Part shown: piece after piece, positions 9,262 through 18,482 of the stretch | How the letters are laid out: each line of letters starts with the position of its first letter | Numbering within the stretch: the stretch's first letter is position 1 | Assembly (NCBI RefSeq): GCF_012843435.1 | Contig: NZ_JABAFC010000024.1 | Coordinates: 1-56,276, forward strand | Direction of reading: 5' to 3' | Length of the DNA: 56,276 bases | Source of the DNA: Psychrobacillus sp. BL-248-WT-3 | Lineage (GTDB): Bacteria > Bacillota > Bacilli > Bacillales_A > Planococcaceae | Translations under genes and position numbers: made by a program | The notes under the pieces: model-generated | Told to the model about the DNA's origin: nothing | Seen by the model: only the letters and a program-made list of their open reading frames with translations | The model's database searches: none

Positions 9262-10113
9262 ATGAGAAAAATTATCTTATCGACAGAAAGTGGAGCGGAT
9301 CTACCGGAGGACCTGGTGGAAAAATATCAAATTCAAGTGGTACCGATGCATGTCGTCATGGATGGGAAAGATTATTTGGATGGGGAGCTGCCTGTAGAGG
9401 ATGTCTTCGATTATCATAGTCGCACAAAAAAAATTCCATCTACAACAGCAACGAATGTACATGAGTATCAAGAGTTGTTTACAAAAATTAGAACAAACTT
9501 TCCTGAGAGTATCATTATTCATATTGGATATACGTCAAAAGCATCAGCGTCCTTTCAAAGTGCACTAATTGCAGCAGAGGATTTTGAAAACCTTTACCTG
9601 GTCGATACGTTAAATGTCACAGGTGGTCTAGGCGCAGTTGTGTTGTATGCGGCCGCCTTACTGGAGGAAGAACCTAACATAGATCATGTTAGCCTCATAG
9701 AAAAAATAGAAACCGTGGTTCCAAAAACAAAGCTGGCTTTCATCCCAGGTAGTTTAGACTTTCTAAGATCAGGTGGACGGGTAAGTAACATGGCTTACAT
9801 TGGAGGGTCTTTGCTAAAAATTAAGCCATGCATTGAATTAAAAGAAGGAAAGCTTGTTTCAACTAGAAAATACCGTGGGAATATGAGTAAAGTGGCGGAA
9901 AAGCTCATAGAAGATTATTTGAACCAATACGATATTGATCGACAGCAGCTATACCTGATTTACTCTATCGGACTCGATGAAAGTATTAAGAGTCGAATAG
10001 ATAAAATAGCCAAGGAAGCAGACTTTAAAAATATAACATGGATGCAGGCCGGCGCCATGATTTCTACCCATGCTGGACCTGGAGGATTTGGAATTGCAGG
10101 GATTGAAAATTAG
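9262..10113 (+). CDS. DegV-family fatty-acid-binding protein (FakB-like)
   Basis: A 283-residue DegV protein. In Firmicutes these bind a fatty acid and present it to the kinase FakA for phosphorylation before it enters phospholipid synthesis. The family signature is clear: STESGADLPEDLVEKY at the N terminus, YLDGE, PSTTATN, IGYTSKASASFQSA and the lipid-pocket segment near SGGRVSNMAYIGGSLLKIKP. GAAAGGAATG lies upstream of ATG 9262. It stands alone between terminators; no FakA gene is present here. Confidence 0.9.
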   Translation: MRKIILSTESGADLPEDLVEKYQIQVVPMHVVMDGKDYLDGELPVEDVFDYHSRTKKIPSTTATNVHEYQELFTKIRTNFPESIIIHIGYTSKASASFQSALIAAEDFENLYLVDTLNVTGGLGAVVLYAAALLEEEPNIDHVSLIEKIETVVPKTKLAFIPGSLDFLRSGGRVSNMAYIGGSLLKIKPCIELKEGKLVSTRKYRGNMSKVAEKLIEDYLNQYDIDRQQLYLIYSIGLDESIKSRIDKIAKEADFKNITWMQAGAMISTHAGPGGFGIAGIEN

Positions 10114-10195
10114 AAAGCATAGAATAGATTTTTTCGAATTCCTTTAGTATTTCACGATTTACACTTAGCTATATTTGGTTTTTACCATTATCATG

Positions 10196-10231
10196 AACGA
10201 ATCCTTTTTAAAGGGGTTCGTTTTTTTTTAG
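10196..10231 (+). terminator. Rho-independent terminator after the DegV gene
   Basis: AACGAATCC pairs with GGGTTCGTT (with a G-U pair) around a short T/A-rich loop, then nine Ts. Confidence 0.85.
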
Positions 10232-10269
10232 CTTTGTTAAAGTTATTGGTTGGTCTTGACTATCATTAC

Positions 10270-10389
10270 TTTTTTATAGGGACTGTAAATATAAACAAAG
10301 GAACTTTTTAATGGCTATTAAGAACGTAAATAGATGATGAAATTGAGTTGGGTTGTTGCACCATAAACCAACCCTCCTTTAACATGGCT
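10270..10389. repeat. Interspersed repeat C, compact copy
   Basis: This stretch, from TTTTTATAGGGACTGTAAAT to CTTTAACATGGCT, matches 47247-47597 at both ends (shared landmarks: GACTGTAAA, CTATTAAGAAC, AAATAGATGATGAA, ATAAAYCAACCCT). The second copy carries an extra internal segment of about 230 bp. GGGTTG and CCAACCC form a hairpin here. It sits in the roughly 400-bp gap before the sigma factor gene. Confidence 0.8.
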
Positions 10390-10510
10390 TTTTTTTATTA
10401 ATATCTCATAGTCCTTAAGATAATATAGAATGAAATATTTATGAAAAATTATTTAAGTGAAACCTTTAGCTTAAAATATTACTCTAAATATACAGAGGGA
10501 GGAAGAAAAG

Positions 10511-12439
10511 ATGGACCAACTTATAAAGGAAGCAATAAATGGTGATTCTGAAGCCTTTGCACAATTGTTAAAACTAGAAAGACCTCGTCTACTAGCGAAG
10601 GCGTATACATATACAGGAAATAGAGAAGATGCGGAGGATTTGGTACAAGAAACGTTTATTAAAGCATTTCATTCGCTTCACCAGCTTAATCAACCGAATT
10701 ACTTCTCCACATGGCTCTTTAAAATTCTTATTCATGAGAGTTATGCCTATTTAAGTAAGCGTAAGCGAACTTTAGCAATTGAAGTGAAGAAGATGGAACA
10801 AGAAAAGGTTACAAATTCAGAGTACTCTTCCTTTGAAGCTTTGTATGAAGCATTAGCTACTTTGAAATATGAGTACCGAACGGCTATTGTTTTATATTAT
10901 TTCTATCATTTTTCCATCGCAGAGATTAGTAGTATGCTCGTTAAACCGGTTAATACTATAAAGATTCATTTATATCGTGGGAGGCATTTATTAAAACAAA
11001 AGCTACAACAGTCAAGCCATCTGCCATACAAAAAAGAGGGGTTGGAAAAATTGTTAAAAGAAGAGCTATCAAAATTAGCGATTACCTTTGTAGATATTCC
11101 GCAACATTTAGATTTACAAATAGAAGATTATCAAGAGGATAGAGCTTATTACTTATGGACTGGGGAGGAGATGGAAGAAGGCGTGGGTGTAACGTTGGAT
11201 GTAAACGGCAAATTATTAGCCTTGGCGATTAATCCAACAAAGAGAGCTGCTAGAGTGACTATACAGGAACAACAGCTAATGGCAGAACAATTTTTAATAG
11301 CACAGTATAAAGAAGCGTTAAATTATTTATCGCTTTTGGAAGTAACAGAAAAGGAAGACCGAACAGCATTTGTATTCGCACAATATGTTCATGGTTATCC
11401 TTTGCAAAAGCACCAAAGCTTCATTGAGGTAAGCCATAACGGAGAAATTATCACATTCTATTATAAGGGATATACAACGACACCCCCTGACTACCCATCT
11501 AATATAATCAAAAAGAGTAATATTATAAATCGGTATGTTAAATTAGGAGATTGGCAATTAAAGCTTTGTTATCTTTCTGAGGACATGTATGACATTGAGA
11601 AAGCAGGTATATACCAAATATATGAAAATAATTCTTTGCTACATACATTCAATGCCAGTACTGGTGACGTGGATTTTCCAGAAGAGAAGGATCAAGACGA
11701 CAACCAAATAGTTCCTTTCCCAAATATGCAACCAGGTAAAAAACAAACTACCATAAGAAGAATTATTGGTATTCCTGATACAATGAACCTTCAACGGAAA
11801 TTGGAAAAAGGTAATGATATATGGGAAGTCTGGCAAGATGAAGCTAGTGAGAAATTTCAAGATACATCCTTAGATTCGTATTTACATAATATGACAGAAA
11901 ATACTGTGAAGTTCAAATATGATAAAGAAACAAAGGAGCTTAAGGAATTTGTTTGGTTTAAGGAGCGTACAGGTGCCTTACAACTTGACTATGAACAATG
12001 TAAGCAAATTGCTTGTCAATTTATCGTTACTTATTTTGAATCATTTATTCCTTACTTATCTTACAAACTGAAAGAACCTTCGTTTAATGAAGCAAACCGA
12101 GCAATCTTCGAATTCCCTATTCATAATGGAAACGGAATGAGAATCGAAGCAGAGCAGATTTCCATAATAGTAAATAGAACAACGGGATTAATAGAAGCAT
12201 GTACAACCCCTCTGGTAACAATAGAAGAGTTAAAAGACTTTATTAAAAAGCCTGTTATAACAACTAACTTGCTACATAAATCTTTTGACCAGATAGATGC
12301 TTGTCTTAAATGGACAGTCCATTATGATTCGGACCAGCCATATGAGACCCTTCAATATAAACTACGTAGTAAAGAAAAGAAGCAAGTAATTGCGGGTATT
12401 GAGGCGACTACAGGAAGACTAATTTGCTATAAAAGGTAG
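10511..12439 (+). CDS. ECF-type sigma factor fused to a YcdB/YcdC-like C-terminal region
   Basis: Residues 1-165 are a complete group IV sigma factor: region 2 (about 8-75, EDAEDLVQETFIKAFHSL) and region 4 (about 108-162, YRTAIVLYYFYHFSIAEISSML, NTIKIHLYRGRHLLKQKL). The remaining 475 residues resemble tandem YcdB/YcdC-type domains, with alternating strand-rich units such as VTLDVNGKLLALAIN, GYPLQKHQSFIEVSHNGEI and ISIIVNRTTGLIEAC. No membrane helix or signal peptide is visible, so the whole chain should be cytoplasmic. No anti-sigma gene lies nearby; the C-terminal part may control the sigma domain in cis. GGAGG lies 6-8 bases before ATG 10511. Confidence 0.85.
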   Translation: MDQLIKEAINGDSEAFAQLLKLERPRLLAKAYTYTGNREDAEDLVQETFIKAFHSLHQLNQPNYFSTWLFKILIHESYAYLSKRKRTLAIEVKKMEQEKVTNSEYSSFEALYEALATLKYEYRTAIVLYYFYHFSIAEISSMLVKPVNTIKIHLYRGRHLLKQKLQQSSHLPYKKEGLEKLLKEELSKLAITFVDIPQHLDLQIEDYQEDRAYYLWTGEEMEEGVGVTLDVNGKLLALAINPTKRAARVTIQEQQLMAEQFLIAQYKEALNYLSLLEVTEKEDRTAFVFAQYVHGYPLQKHQSFIEVSHNGEIITFYYKGYTTTPPDYPSNIIKKSNIINRYVKLGDWQLKLCYLSEDMYDIEKAGIYQIYENNSLLHTFNASTGDVDFPEEKDQDDNQIVPFPNMQPGKKQTTIRRIIGIPDTMNLQRKLEKGNDIWEVWQDEASEKFQDTSLDSYLHNMTENTVKFKYDKETKELKEFVWFKERTGALQLDYEQCKQIACQFIVTYFESFIPYLSYKLKEPSFNEANRAIFEFPIHNGNGMRIEAEQISIIVNRTTGLIEACTTPLVTIEELKDFIKKPVITTNLLHKSFDQIDACLKWTVHYDSDQPYETLQYKLRSKEKKQVIAGIEATTGRLICYKR

Positions 12440-12462
12440 CTGTAAATACATTATAAAAATGA

Positions 12463-12500
12463 AAAGGGCTTAGAAGTAGAATTATACTTCTAGCCCTTTG
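12463..12500 (+). terminator. Rho-independent terminator
   Basis: AAAGGGCTTAGAAGTA pairs with TACTTCTAGCCCTTT around a short loop. The following 260 bp up to 12760 hold no gene that I can see. Confidence 0.85.
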
Positions 12501-12760
12501 CTGCTTTTCTAATATTTTTTAGTCAAAATTGTAGGCAGTCAGCTCAGAAAGCAGTTGTTTAGGATTAGAATATTACTCTAAATAAGCAACAATAGGATAT
12601 CTTTATTTTCTCACTTCAATTCCGCCAATTTTCGTGGAGCTTTACAATATCAGGTGCATAGAACTTAAGGTTTAATAATTGTATATTTAGATTTGTCAGT
12701 AAAAAGCTTTATTTCGCAATTTTTGTAATATATAATTATCTTATAAGGGGGAGTTAATAA

Positions 12761-13750
12761 ATGATTTCTAAGAAAAAACTATCGTTTTTTTCAAGTTTGT
12801 TATTTGCTGGGGTTCTTTTAGCAGGGTGTGGGGATGACACAGAAAATGGTGGTAGTGCAGGGGAAAGTTCATCAGAGGATGGATTGTCTACTAACATCGT
12901 AACAATCGCAACTGGCGGAGCATCAGGTCCGTATAATATTATTGGTACAACATTGGCTGACATCTATACACAGGAGTATGATGTCAATTCTCGTACTCAA
13001 ACGACAGGGTCTTCTGTAGAAAACTTAAATTTAATGGCACAAGGGAAAATAGAAATGGCCTATGTTATGAGTGATGCTTTATCACAGGCAATCAATGGTG
13101 AAGTTAGCTTTAAAGAGCCAATTGAAGGCGTTTCCACAATGGCTACACTGTATCCCAACGTCGTACAAATTATAGCTAAAGCAGATGCTGGGATTGCAAC
13201 AATTGAAGACTTAAAAGGGAAGCGTGTAGCAGTAGGGGATCAAAACTCTGGTGTAGAGGTAAATGCACGTACTCTCTTAAATGGTCATGGCATTACGTAT
13301 GATGATATTAAAGTAGATTACCTAGGCTATGCCGAAGCGGCAGATGGTTTAAATGCAGGTACAATTGACGCTGCGTTTTTAACAAGTGGTATTCCAAACG
13401 CCTCTGTTATGGAATTAGCTGAAACGACTGATATTGTTTTAGTGACAGTTAGTCCAGAAAAAGTAGAAGAAATTGCAAAAGAACATCCATATTTCATCTC
13501 TTATGAAATCGCTGCCAATGTATATAGCAATACAGAGCCTGTATTTACAGCTGCCGTACCGAATGCATTAGTTGTAAAAAGTGATTTAAGTGAAGATGAT
13601 GTATATAAATTAACAAAAACTTTTTTTGAAAGTTTACCTAAGCTAGTAAACTCTCACCAAGCTGCTGGAGATATATCACTTGAAGGTGCACAAGAAGGTA
13701 TAATCGGTGATCTTCACCCAGGAGCAAAACGTTATTACGATGAGCAATAA
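12761..13750 (+). CDS. TAXI-family TRAP transporter solute-binding lipoprotein
   Basis: A 329-residue extracytoplasmic binding protein. The signal peptide ends in the lipobox LLAGC (C at about 23), followed by an acidic/serine linker. The mature domain has the TAXI hallmark IATGGASGPYNIIGTTLADIY and later DLKGKRVAVGDQNSGVE. It captures a substrate, often a carboxylate such as glutamate or a dicarboxylate, for the permease encoded downstream. AAGGGGGAG precedes ATG 12761. It overlaps the next gene by 11 bases, marking the start of a three-gene operon. The substrate is not predictable. Confidence 0.92.
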   Translation: MISKKKLSFFSSLLFAGVLLAGCGDDTENGGSAGESSSEDGLSTNIVTIATGGASGPYNIIGTTLADIYTQEYDVNSRTQTTGSSVENLNLMAQGKIEMAYVMSDALSQAINGEVSFKEPIEGVSTMATLYPNVVQIIAKADAGIATIEDLKGKRVAVGDQNSGVEVNARTLLNGHGITYDDIKVDYLGYAEAADGLNAGTIDAAFLTSGIPNASVMELAETTDIVLVTVSPEKVEEIAKEHPYFISYEIAANVYSNTEPVFTAAVPNALVVKSDLSEDDVYKLTKTFFESLPKLVNSHQAAGDISLEGAQEGIIGDLHPGAKRYYDEQ

Positions 13751-14207
13751 AAAATTGTTCGGGAGTATAGGGATTTTACTTATACTCCTGGCAATTTTTT
13801 TCATTCGTTTTCCTGTTTTAGTGTTTGAATTTTCCGACCGAATTGTATATGCCAAGACTACACAATTCGATTTAGGGTGGATTCATTCTGTAGAAAAAGA
13901 AGAATGGATAGAGCACTACGAAATAAATCAAGAACAATTACTATTAGAGAGCACGAAGTTTAAAACCTTTGGTGCAGGAGTTCCCTCTATTGCTGAAGAC
14001 GTAGAGTTAGTGGACGGCTATGTAAAGATGAAAATCAATCAACCTTACAAAGAGTTAAATCTCACTATTTCAGAACATGTGGATAGTACGATTTATCTTG
14101 ATGACAAGGAAATTAAAATCTATGACTATGGTGAGACGTATGACACAGTCTTAATTTCAGTTAAGAAAATCTTCATATGGCAGTACTTAGGAGGGGAATT
14201 TTTATGA
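13740..14207 (+). CDS. DUF1850 protein, TRAP-TAXI accessory subunit
   Basis: 155 residues with one N-terminal membrane helix (SIGILLILLAIFFIRFPVLVFEF) and a domain with LGWIHSVEKEEWIEHYEI and KTFGAGVPS, typical of DUF1850 proteins encoded beside TAXI-TRAP permeases. The function is not established; position suggests an extracytoplasmic partner of the transporter. The start at 13740 overlaps the end of the binding protein gene, and the end overlaps the permease start by 4 bases (ATGA), so translation is likely coupled. Confidence 0.88.
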   Translation: MSNKKLFGSIGILLILLAIFFIRFPVLVFEFSDRIVYAKTTQFDLGWIHSVEKEEWIEHYEINQEQLLLESTKFKTFGAGVPSIAEDVELVDGYVKMKINQPYKELNLTISEHVDSTIYLDDKEIKIYDYGETYDTVLISVKKIFIWQYLGGEFL

Positions 14208-16219
14208 GTGTAACTAGCACAAAGCAACCTATCGTAGAAGAAATATCAAATGAAGAAATACAGAAGGTGCTTGAAAAATATGATAGTGATGCGAAAGTCA
14301 GGAAATTTAATAACAAGAGCATCGTATTTATAATCAGCTTTATGGGTGTTATGTTTTCTTTACTACATATATATGCGACTTTTAATCCAATACCAACATT
14401 AATTATGCGAAGTATCCATTTAATGTTTGCATTAGGATTAGTATTTTTAATTTATCCGACATTCAAGAATCAAGATCGCACTAAAATTCCTATTTATGAT
14501 TGGGTTTTCTTTGCACTGAGCCTATCGTCATTTATTTATCTGTTCGTAGAGTACGACAATATTATGACAACACGCGGCGGAATACCAAATACAATGGATA
14601 TTGCGATGTCAATTTTAACCGTCTTACTAGTGCTAGAAGGTGCTAGACGAGTGACAGGTTTAATATTACCGATATTAGCACTCATATTTTTAGCCTATCC
14701 CTTCTTTAGTCACGCGGAGTTTTTACCGCGTATTATGATGACACGTGAGTTTGACTTTGGGGATATTTTTGGTCAGATTTATACAAAAACAGAGGGGCTA
14801 TTTTCTACCGCAATTGGTGCATCTGTACAATATATCTTCTTGTTTATTTTATTTGGCGCGTTCCTCGGAAAGTCAGGGATGGGACAGTTTTTCAATGATT
14901 TGTCGCTAGCACTTGCGGGTCATCGACAAGGTGGTCCAGCAAAAGTGGCAGTTATTTCAAGTGCATTCATGGGAAGTATTAACGGTTCTGCCGTAGCAAA
15001 TGTAGTAGGAACTGGTGCATTTACAATTCCCCTGATGAAAAAGATCGGTTACGAGAAAAACTTTGCGGGTGCAGTTGAGGCTAGCTCGTCCATCGGTGGA
15101 CAGATTTTACCTCCAGTAATGGGCGCGAGTGCGTTTATCATGGCTGAAACAACAGGTATATCGTACGGTACAATCGCATTAGCTGCAGCTATTCCTGCAC
15201 TATTATTCTTTTTAGGCTCTTTAGCACAGGTTCACTTTCGAGCTGGGCGTTCAAACTTAAAGGGTATTCCAAAGCCGGACCTTCCACGTATGAAAGAGGT
15301 ATTAAAAGAAGGCGGTCATTTAATGATTCCGCTCGTAGCCTTAGTGTGGATGCTTGGTTCAGGCGTTCCTGTAGCAAATACAGCATTTTACACAATTTTA
15401 ATAACGATTGCGGTATCTTGGTTAAGAAAAAGTACGCGTATGGGCATAAAGGATATTATTACTGCTCTTGAAGAAGGTACACGACAGGCGCTTTCCACAA
15501 TTGTAGCATGTGGTGTTGTAGGGATTATCATAGCTGTAGTGAACTTAACAAGCTTTGGTTCAACATTAACAGCGGCGATTACTCAATTAGGTGCAGGTTC
15601 ATTATTCATAACGTTATTCTTAACAATGATTGCATCAATTATTTTAGGGATGGGATTACCATCTATTCCAGCATATATTATTACGGCAACAATGGCAGCT
15701 CCAGCTTTGGCTGAATTTGGCTTACCAATATTAGTAGCGCATTTATTTGTTTTCTACTATGGTATTTTCGCAAACATTACACCACCTGTTGCATTAGCTT
15801 CATTTGCAGCTGCTGGATTGTCTGGCGGGAACGCAATGCGCACTAGCTTTATTTCTGTACGGCTAGCGATTGCAGGCTTTATCGTACCGTTCCTCTTTGC
15901 TTATCAGCCAGCACTATTAATGGTTGATACATCAAATCTTGCAGCAAATGCAGTAGACTTCCCGATGGCCTCTATCGGCACAATTATGCTAGTATCCTTT
16001 ACAGCTATTGTTGGCATATTAGGTCTAAGTGCTGCTATGGAAGGATATTTTACTACGAATTTAAATGTTATAGAACGTCTCATTTTAGGTGCAGCCTCAT
16101 TAGGCATGATTATTCCAGAGACATATTCAACGGTAATTGGGACAATTATTGTAGCGGGAATATTCATTATAAATTACTTTAGAAATAAGAAAGAGGCTAA
16201 CACTGTCATAGTAAATTAA
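14204..16219 (+). CDS. TRAP transporter permease, fused DctQ-DctM type
   Basis: 671 residues, with many membrane helices. An N-terminal four-helix DctQ-like part (about 45-190) is fused to a DctM-like part with the signatures FGAFLGKSGMGQFF, GGPAKVAVISSAFMGSINGSAVANVVGTG and SIILGMGLPSIPAYIITA. Such fused permeases pair with TAXI binding proteins and are driven by an ion gradient. I use ATG 14204, preceded by GGAGGGG; the longer frame from 14177 starts inside the DUF1850 gene. It is the last gene of the operon, with a terminator 45 bp downstream. Confidence 0.93.
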   Translation: MSVTSTKQPIVEEISNEEIQKVLEKYDSDAKVRKFNNKSIVFIISFMGVMFSLLHIYATFNPIPTLIMRSIHLMFALGLVFLIYPTFKNQDRTKIPIYDWVFFALSLSSFIYLFVEYDNIMTTRGGIPNTMDIAMSILTVLLVLEGARRVTGLILPILALIFLAYPFFSHAEFLPRIMMTREFDFGDIFGQIYTKTEGLFSTAIGASVQYIFLFILFGAFLGKSGMGQFFNDLSLALAGHRQGGPAKVAVISSAFMGSINGSAVANVVGTGAFTIPLMKKIGYEKNFAGAVEASSSIGGQILPPVMGASAFIMAETTGISYGTIALAAAIPALLFFLGSLAQVHFRAGRSNLKGIPKPDLPRMKEVLKEGGHLMIPLVALVWMLGSGVPVANTAFYTILITIAVSWLRKSTRMGIKDIITALEEGTRQALSTIVACGVVGIIIAVVNLTSFGSTLTAAITQLGAGSLFITLFLTMIASIILGMGLPSIPAYIITATMAAPALAEFGLPILVAHLFVFYYGIFANITPPVALASFAAAGLSGGNAMRTSFISVRLAIAGFIVPFLFAYQPALLMVDTSNLAANAVDFPMASIGTIMLVSFTAIVGILGLSAAMEGYFTTNLNVIERLILGAASLGMIIPETYSTVIGTIIVAGIFIINYFRNKKEANTVIVN

Positions 16220-16263
16220 AGATAGGCTAGGTTAAAGGTAAAAGTTGATTTTAAATAAACATC

Positions 16264-16300
16264 AAAATGAGCTAGGATATTTTCTCCTGGCTCATTTTAC
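16264..16300 (+). terminator. Rho-independent terminator of the TRAP operon
   Basis: AAAATGAGCTAGGA pairs with TCCTGGCTCATTTT around a 7-base loop. Confidence 0.9.
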
Positions 16301-16448
16301 TTTGATATTGTATAAAAAGAAATGATGAAATTGATTCATGGATTGGCTTACAATTAATCCCGATTATTTAATTGACTAATATAAGAGCCAGATACGGTTT
16401 TTAATGTTATCCTTAATAAGTAAATTTTAACGTGAATAGGAGAACTAC

Positions 16449-16826
16449 ATGATTGAAGTAAAAAAGTCTGAAGTAAGTGATGGCGAATTTAACAGAGGAT
16501 TATTTGCAACTAAAGATATTAAAAAAGGTGAGCTTTTACATGAAGCCCCGGTCATTTCTTATCCAAACGAGCAACATAAGTATATAGAAAAAACTACACT
16601 AGGTGATTATGCCTTTGAATACGGTATTGGAAGATCTGCTATCCTGCTTGGCTATGGAATGCTTTTTAATCATTCATACGAGCCAAATGCTACCTACGAG
16701 ATTAATTTTAAAAACGAGACATTCGATTTTTATGCGTATACAGACATAAAAGCTGGAGAAGAGATTTTCATTAATTATAATGGTGACGAGGATGACCAAG
16801 AAGAGCTTTGGTTTAATAAAGAATAA
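16449..16826 (+). CDS. SET-domain protein (putative lysine methyltransferase)
   Basis: A minimal, 125-residue SET domain. RGLFATKDIKKGELL gives the first SET motif, NHSYEPN (74-80) the SAM/pseudoknot motif, and AGEEIFINY (102-110) the catalytic tyrosine motif. No other domain is attached, and the cysteine-rich post-SET region is absent. Small bacterial SET proteins of this type lack a known substrate. TAGGAG lies 8 bases upstream of the ATG. It is a single-gene unit with its own terminator. Confidence 0.85.
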   Translation: MIEVKKSEVSDGEFNRGLFATKDIKKGELLHEAPVISYPNEQHKYIEKTTLGDYAFEYGIGRSAILLGYGMLFNHSYEPNATYEINFKNETFDFYAYTDIKAGEEIFINYNGDEDDQEELWFNKE

Positions 16827-16850
16827 TTACAAGAATATATTATTTAAACG

Positions 16851-16882
16851 GCTCACTTAGCTTTTGCTAGGTGAGTTTTTTC
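16851..16882 (+). terminator. Rho-independent terminator after the SET gene
   Basis: GCTCACTTAGC pairs with GCTAGGTGAG around TTTT, followed by a T run. Confidence 0.85.
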
Positions 16883-16947
16883 ATTTTTAGGATAAATGCA
16901 GTTTAATGGTAAAATAAGGATTAATAGGATAATGGGAGGGATAGGCA

Positions 16948-18300
16948 GTGGGAGAACAATTTTTTTCAAGAGTAGAAAGCTATATACCGAATTTGGAAAA
17001 ATACTTAAATAAAGGGGCAACCGAAGAAGAGATTCATCGGTTGGAGCTAGAAACAGGTTACATATTTCCAGAAGCTTTTAAGTCGATCTATTCCGTTCAT
17101 AACGGAGAAAAAAAGCTTGGATTCATGTTTGGCTTAACCTGGCATTCCATCGGAGAGATGTTATCGGAATGGAAAGGGTACAAAACCTATTACGAGGAGT
17201 CCGTTATAGATGTCATTTCCTTTGAAAAAGGTGCAATCCAAGAAGCAGCCTTTCATCCTGGATGGATACCTATTGCCTACGATTACGGGGGGAATTATCT
17301 GGCTATGGACTTTGCACCAGGGGTGAATGGAACAGTCGGGCAGATTATCAATTTTGGTCGAGATGAGAGGCAAATGTATGTGATTAGTGACAGCTTCGAG
17401 GAATTACTAGAGCTCCTCATTCAACAATTTGAGGTTGGGAACTGTTCTTTAATAGAGGAAGAAGACGGTCCCTATGTCATATGGGGAGATTATGGTCACT
17501 TTTTTGATGATTTAAAGAAACGGCCATATAAAAGATCTATGGGAGGGGAAGAGGATACTCTTGAACTAGACGAAAGCTGGACAACTTTTCTTACTGCAAA
17601 GCTTGGCATCCCATCTATCAAAGAACGCGATTTAGGTAATATCACTACACTAAGGTTATTTCCTTCGAATATCACTGATCTCAGACCGCTTGCATATTTT
17701 CCAAACGTTAGAGAGTTGATTGCCAGTACTCTAGAGATTATATACTTTACACCGATTGCTCAATTACAAAATTTAAAAAGTCTCTATCTAGCGAAAACTC
17801 CTCTAAGTGATTTAGGGTTCCTGAGAAAGCTTCAGGAGCTAAAGCAACTATCTATTGGTAATACAAAGGTTACGGATATTTCTGTTTTAGCAGAGTTACC
17901 TTTACTACAAGAGCTTTCTTTAGAAAATTTGACGATAGACGATTTGTCTCCATTGACCTTTTGTAAAAAGCTAAGTCACCTCAATCTGTCTGGGATAAAA
18001 ACGAAAAGCATAGAGGAGATAAATGGGGTTAGGAATTTACGCTCTCTTGATATAACTAAAGTAGAATTGAACAATTTAGACTTTCTAAAGGGGATGACAA
18101 AGATTGAGGATTTAAGGATTGAAGTAATGGACGATTACTCTGCCTTAAAGGGACTTCCGAATCTGCAATCCCTAACCTGTTCGTATGATGCTTTCCTAGC
18201 AACAAAGGATTTATTCGAGAAAAGAATTAATTATACAATCATGGGAGAGATGAACGAGGAACAAGAGGATATTTACTCTCATTATGCTCTTGGAAGGTAA
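16948..18300 (+). CDS. SMI1/KNR4-domain protein with leucine-rich repeats
   Basis: 450 residues. The N-terminal SMI1/KNR4 fold (about 20-155) shows TEEEIHRLELETGYIFPEAFKSIYSVHNG and GNYLAMDFAPG. After a linker, residues about 225-410 form roughly eight leucine-rich repeats (TTLRLFPSNITDLRPLAYF, LKSLYLAKTPLSDLGFL and so on). SMI1 proteins are often immunity proteins in contact-dependent toxin systems, but no toxin gene is adjacent, so a role is not assigned. The GTG start at 16948 follows GGGAGGG. No signal peptide; cytoplasmic. Confidence 0.8.
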   Translation: MGEQFFSRVESYIPNLEKYLNKGATEEEIHRLELETGYIFPEAFKSIYSVHNGEKKLGFMFGLTWHSIGEMLSEWKGYKTYYEESVIDVISFEKGAIQEAAFHPGWIPIAYDYGGNYLAMDFAPGVNGTVGQIINFGRDERQMYVISDSFEELLELLIQQFEVGNCSLIEEEDGPYVIWGDYGHFFDDLKKRPYKRSMGGEEDTLELDESWTTFLTAKLGIPSIKERDLGNITTLRLFPSNITDLRPLAYFPNVRELIASTLEIIYFTPIAQLQNLKSLYLAKTPLSDLGFLRKLQELKQLSIGNTKVTDISVLAELPLLQELSLENLTIDDLSPLTFCKKLSHLNLSGIKTKSIEEINGVRNLRSLDITKVELNNLDFLKGMTKIEDLRIEVMDDYSALKGLPNLQSLTCSYDAFLATKDLFEKRINYTIMGEMNEEQEDIYSHYALGR

Positions 18301-18314
18301 GCTTATGATTAGTC

Positions 18315-18356
18315 AGAAGGTCGCTACTCTAGGAGGTAGCTGCCTTCTTATTTTTA
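18315..18356 (+). terminator. Rho-independent terminator
   Basis: AGAAGGTCGCTAC pairs with GTAGCTGCCTTCT (one mismatch pair), then TTATTTTT. Confidence 0.8.
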
Positions 18357-18482
18357 TCCATTTAAAATTAGGCATTTGGGGTTAACCTTAAGAATAAATT
18401 GTAAGTAACTAGATGAAAACTGAGAATGAAATATAGGTTATAATTACTAGGAAATCATAAAAAAAGTAAATGAAGGTGACAG

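Noticed and set aside
10475-12584. Identical 16-mer AATATTACTCTAAATA upstream of the sigma factor gene (10475-10490) and before the TAXI operon (12569-12584), as a shared sigma promoter
   Set aside because: No matching -35 element lies upstream of both, there is no CGTC/CGTA-type -10, and a chance 16-bp match is expected in AT-rich DNA of this length.
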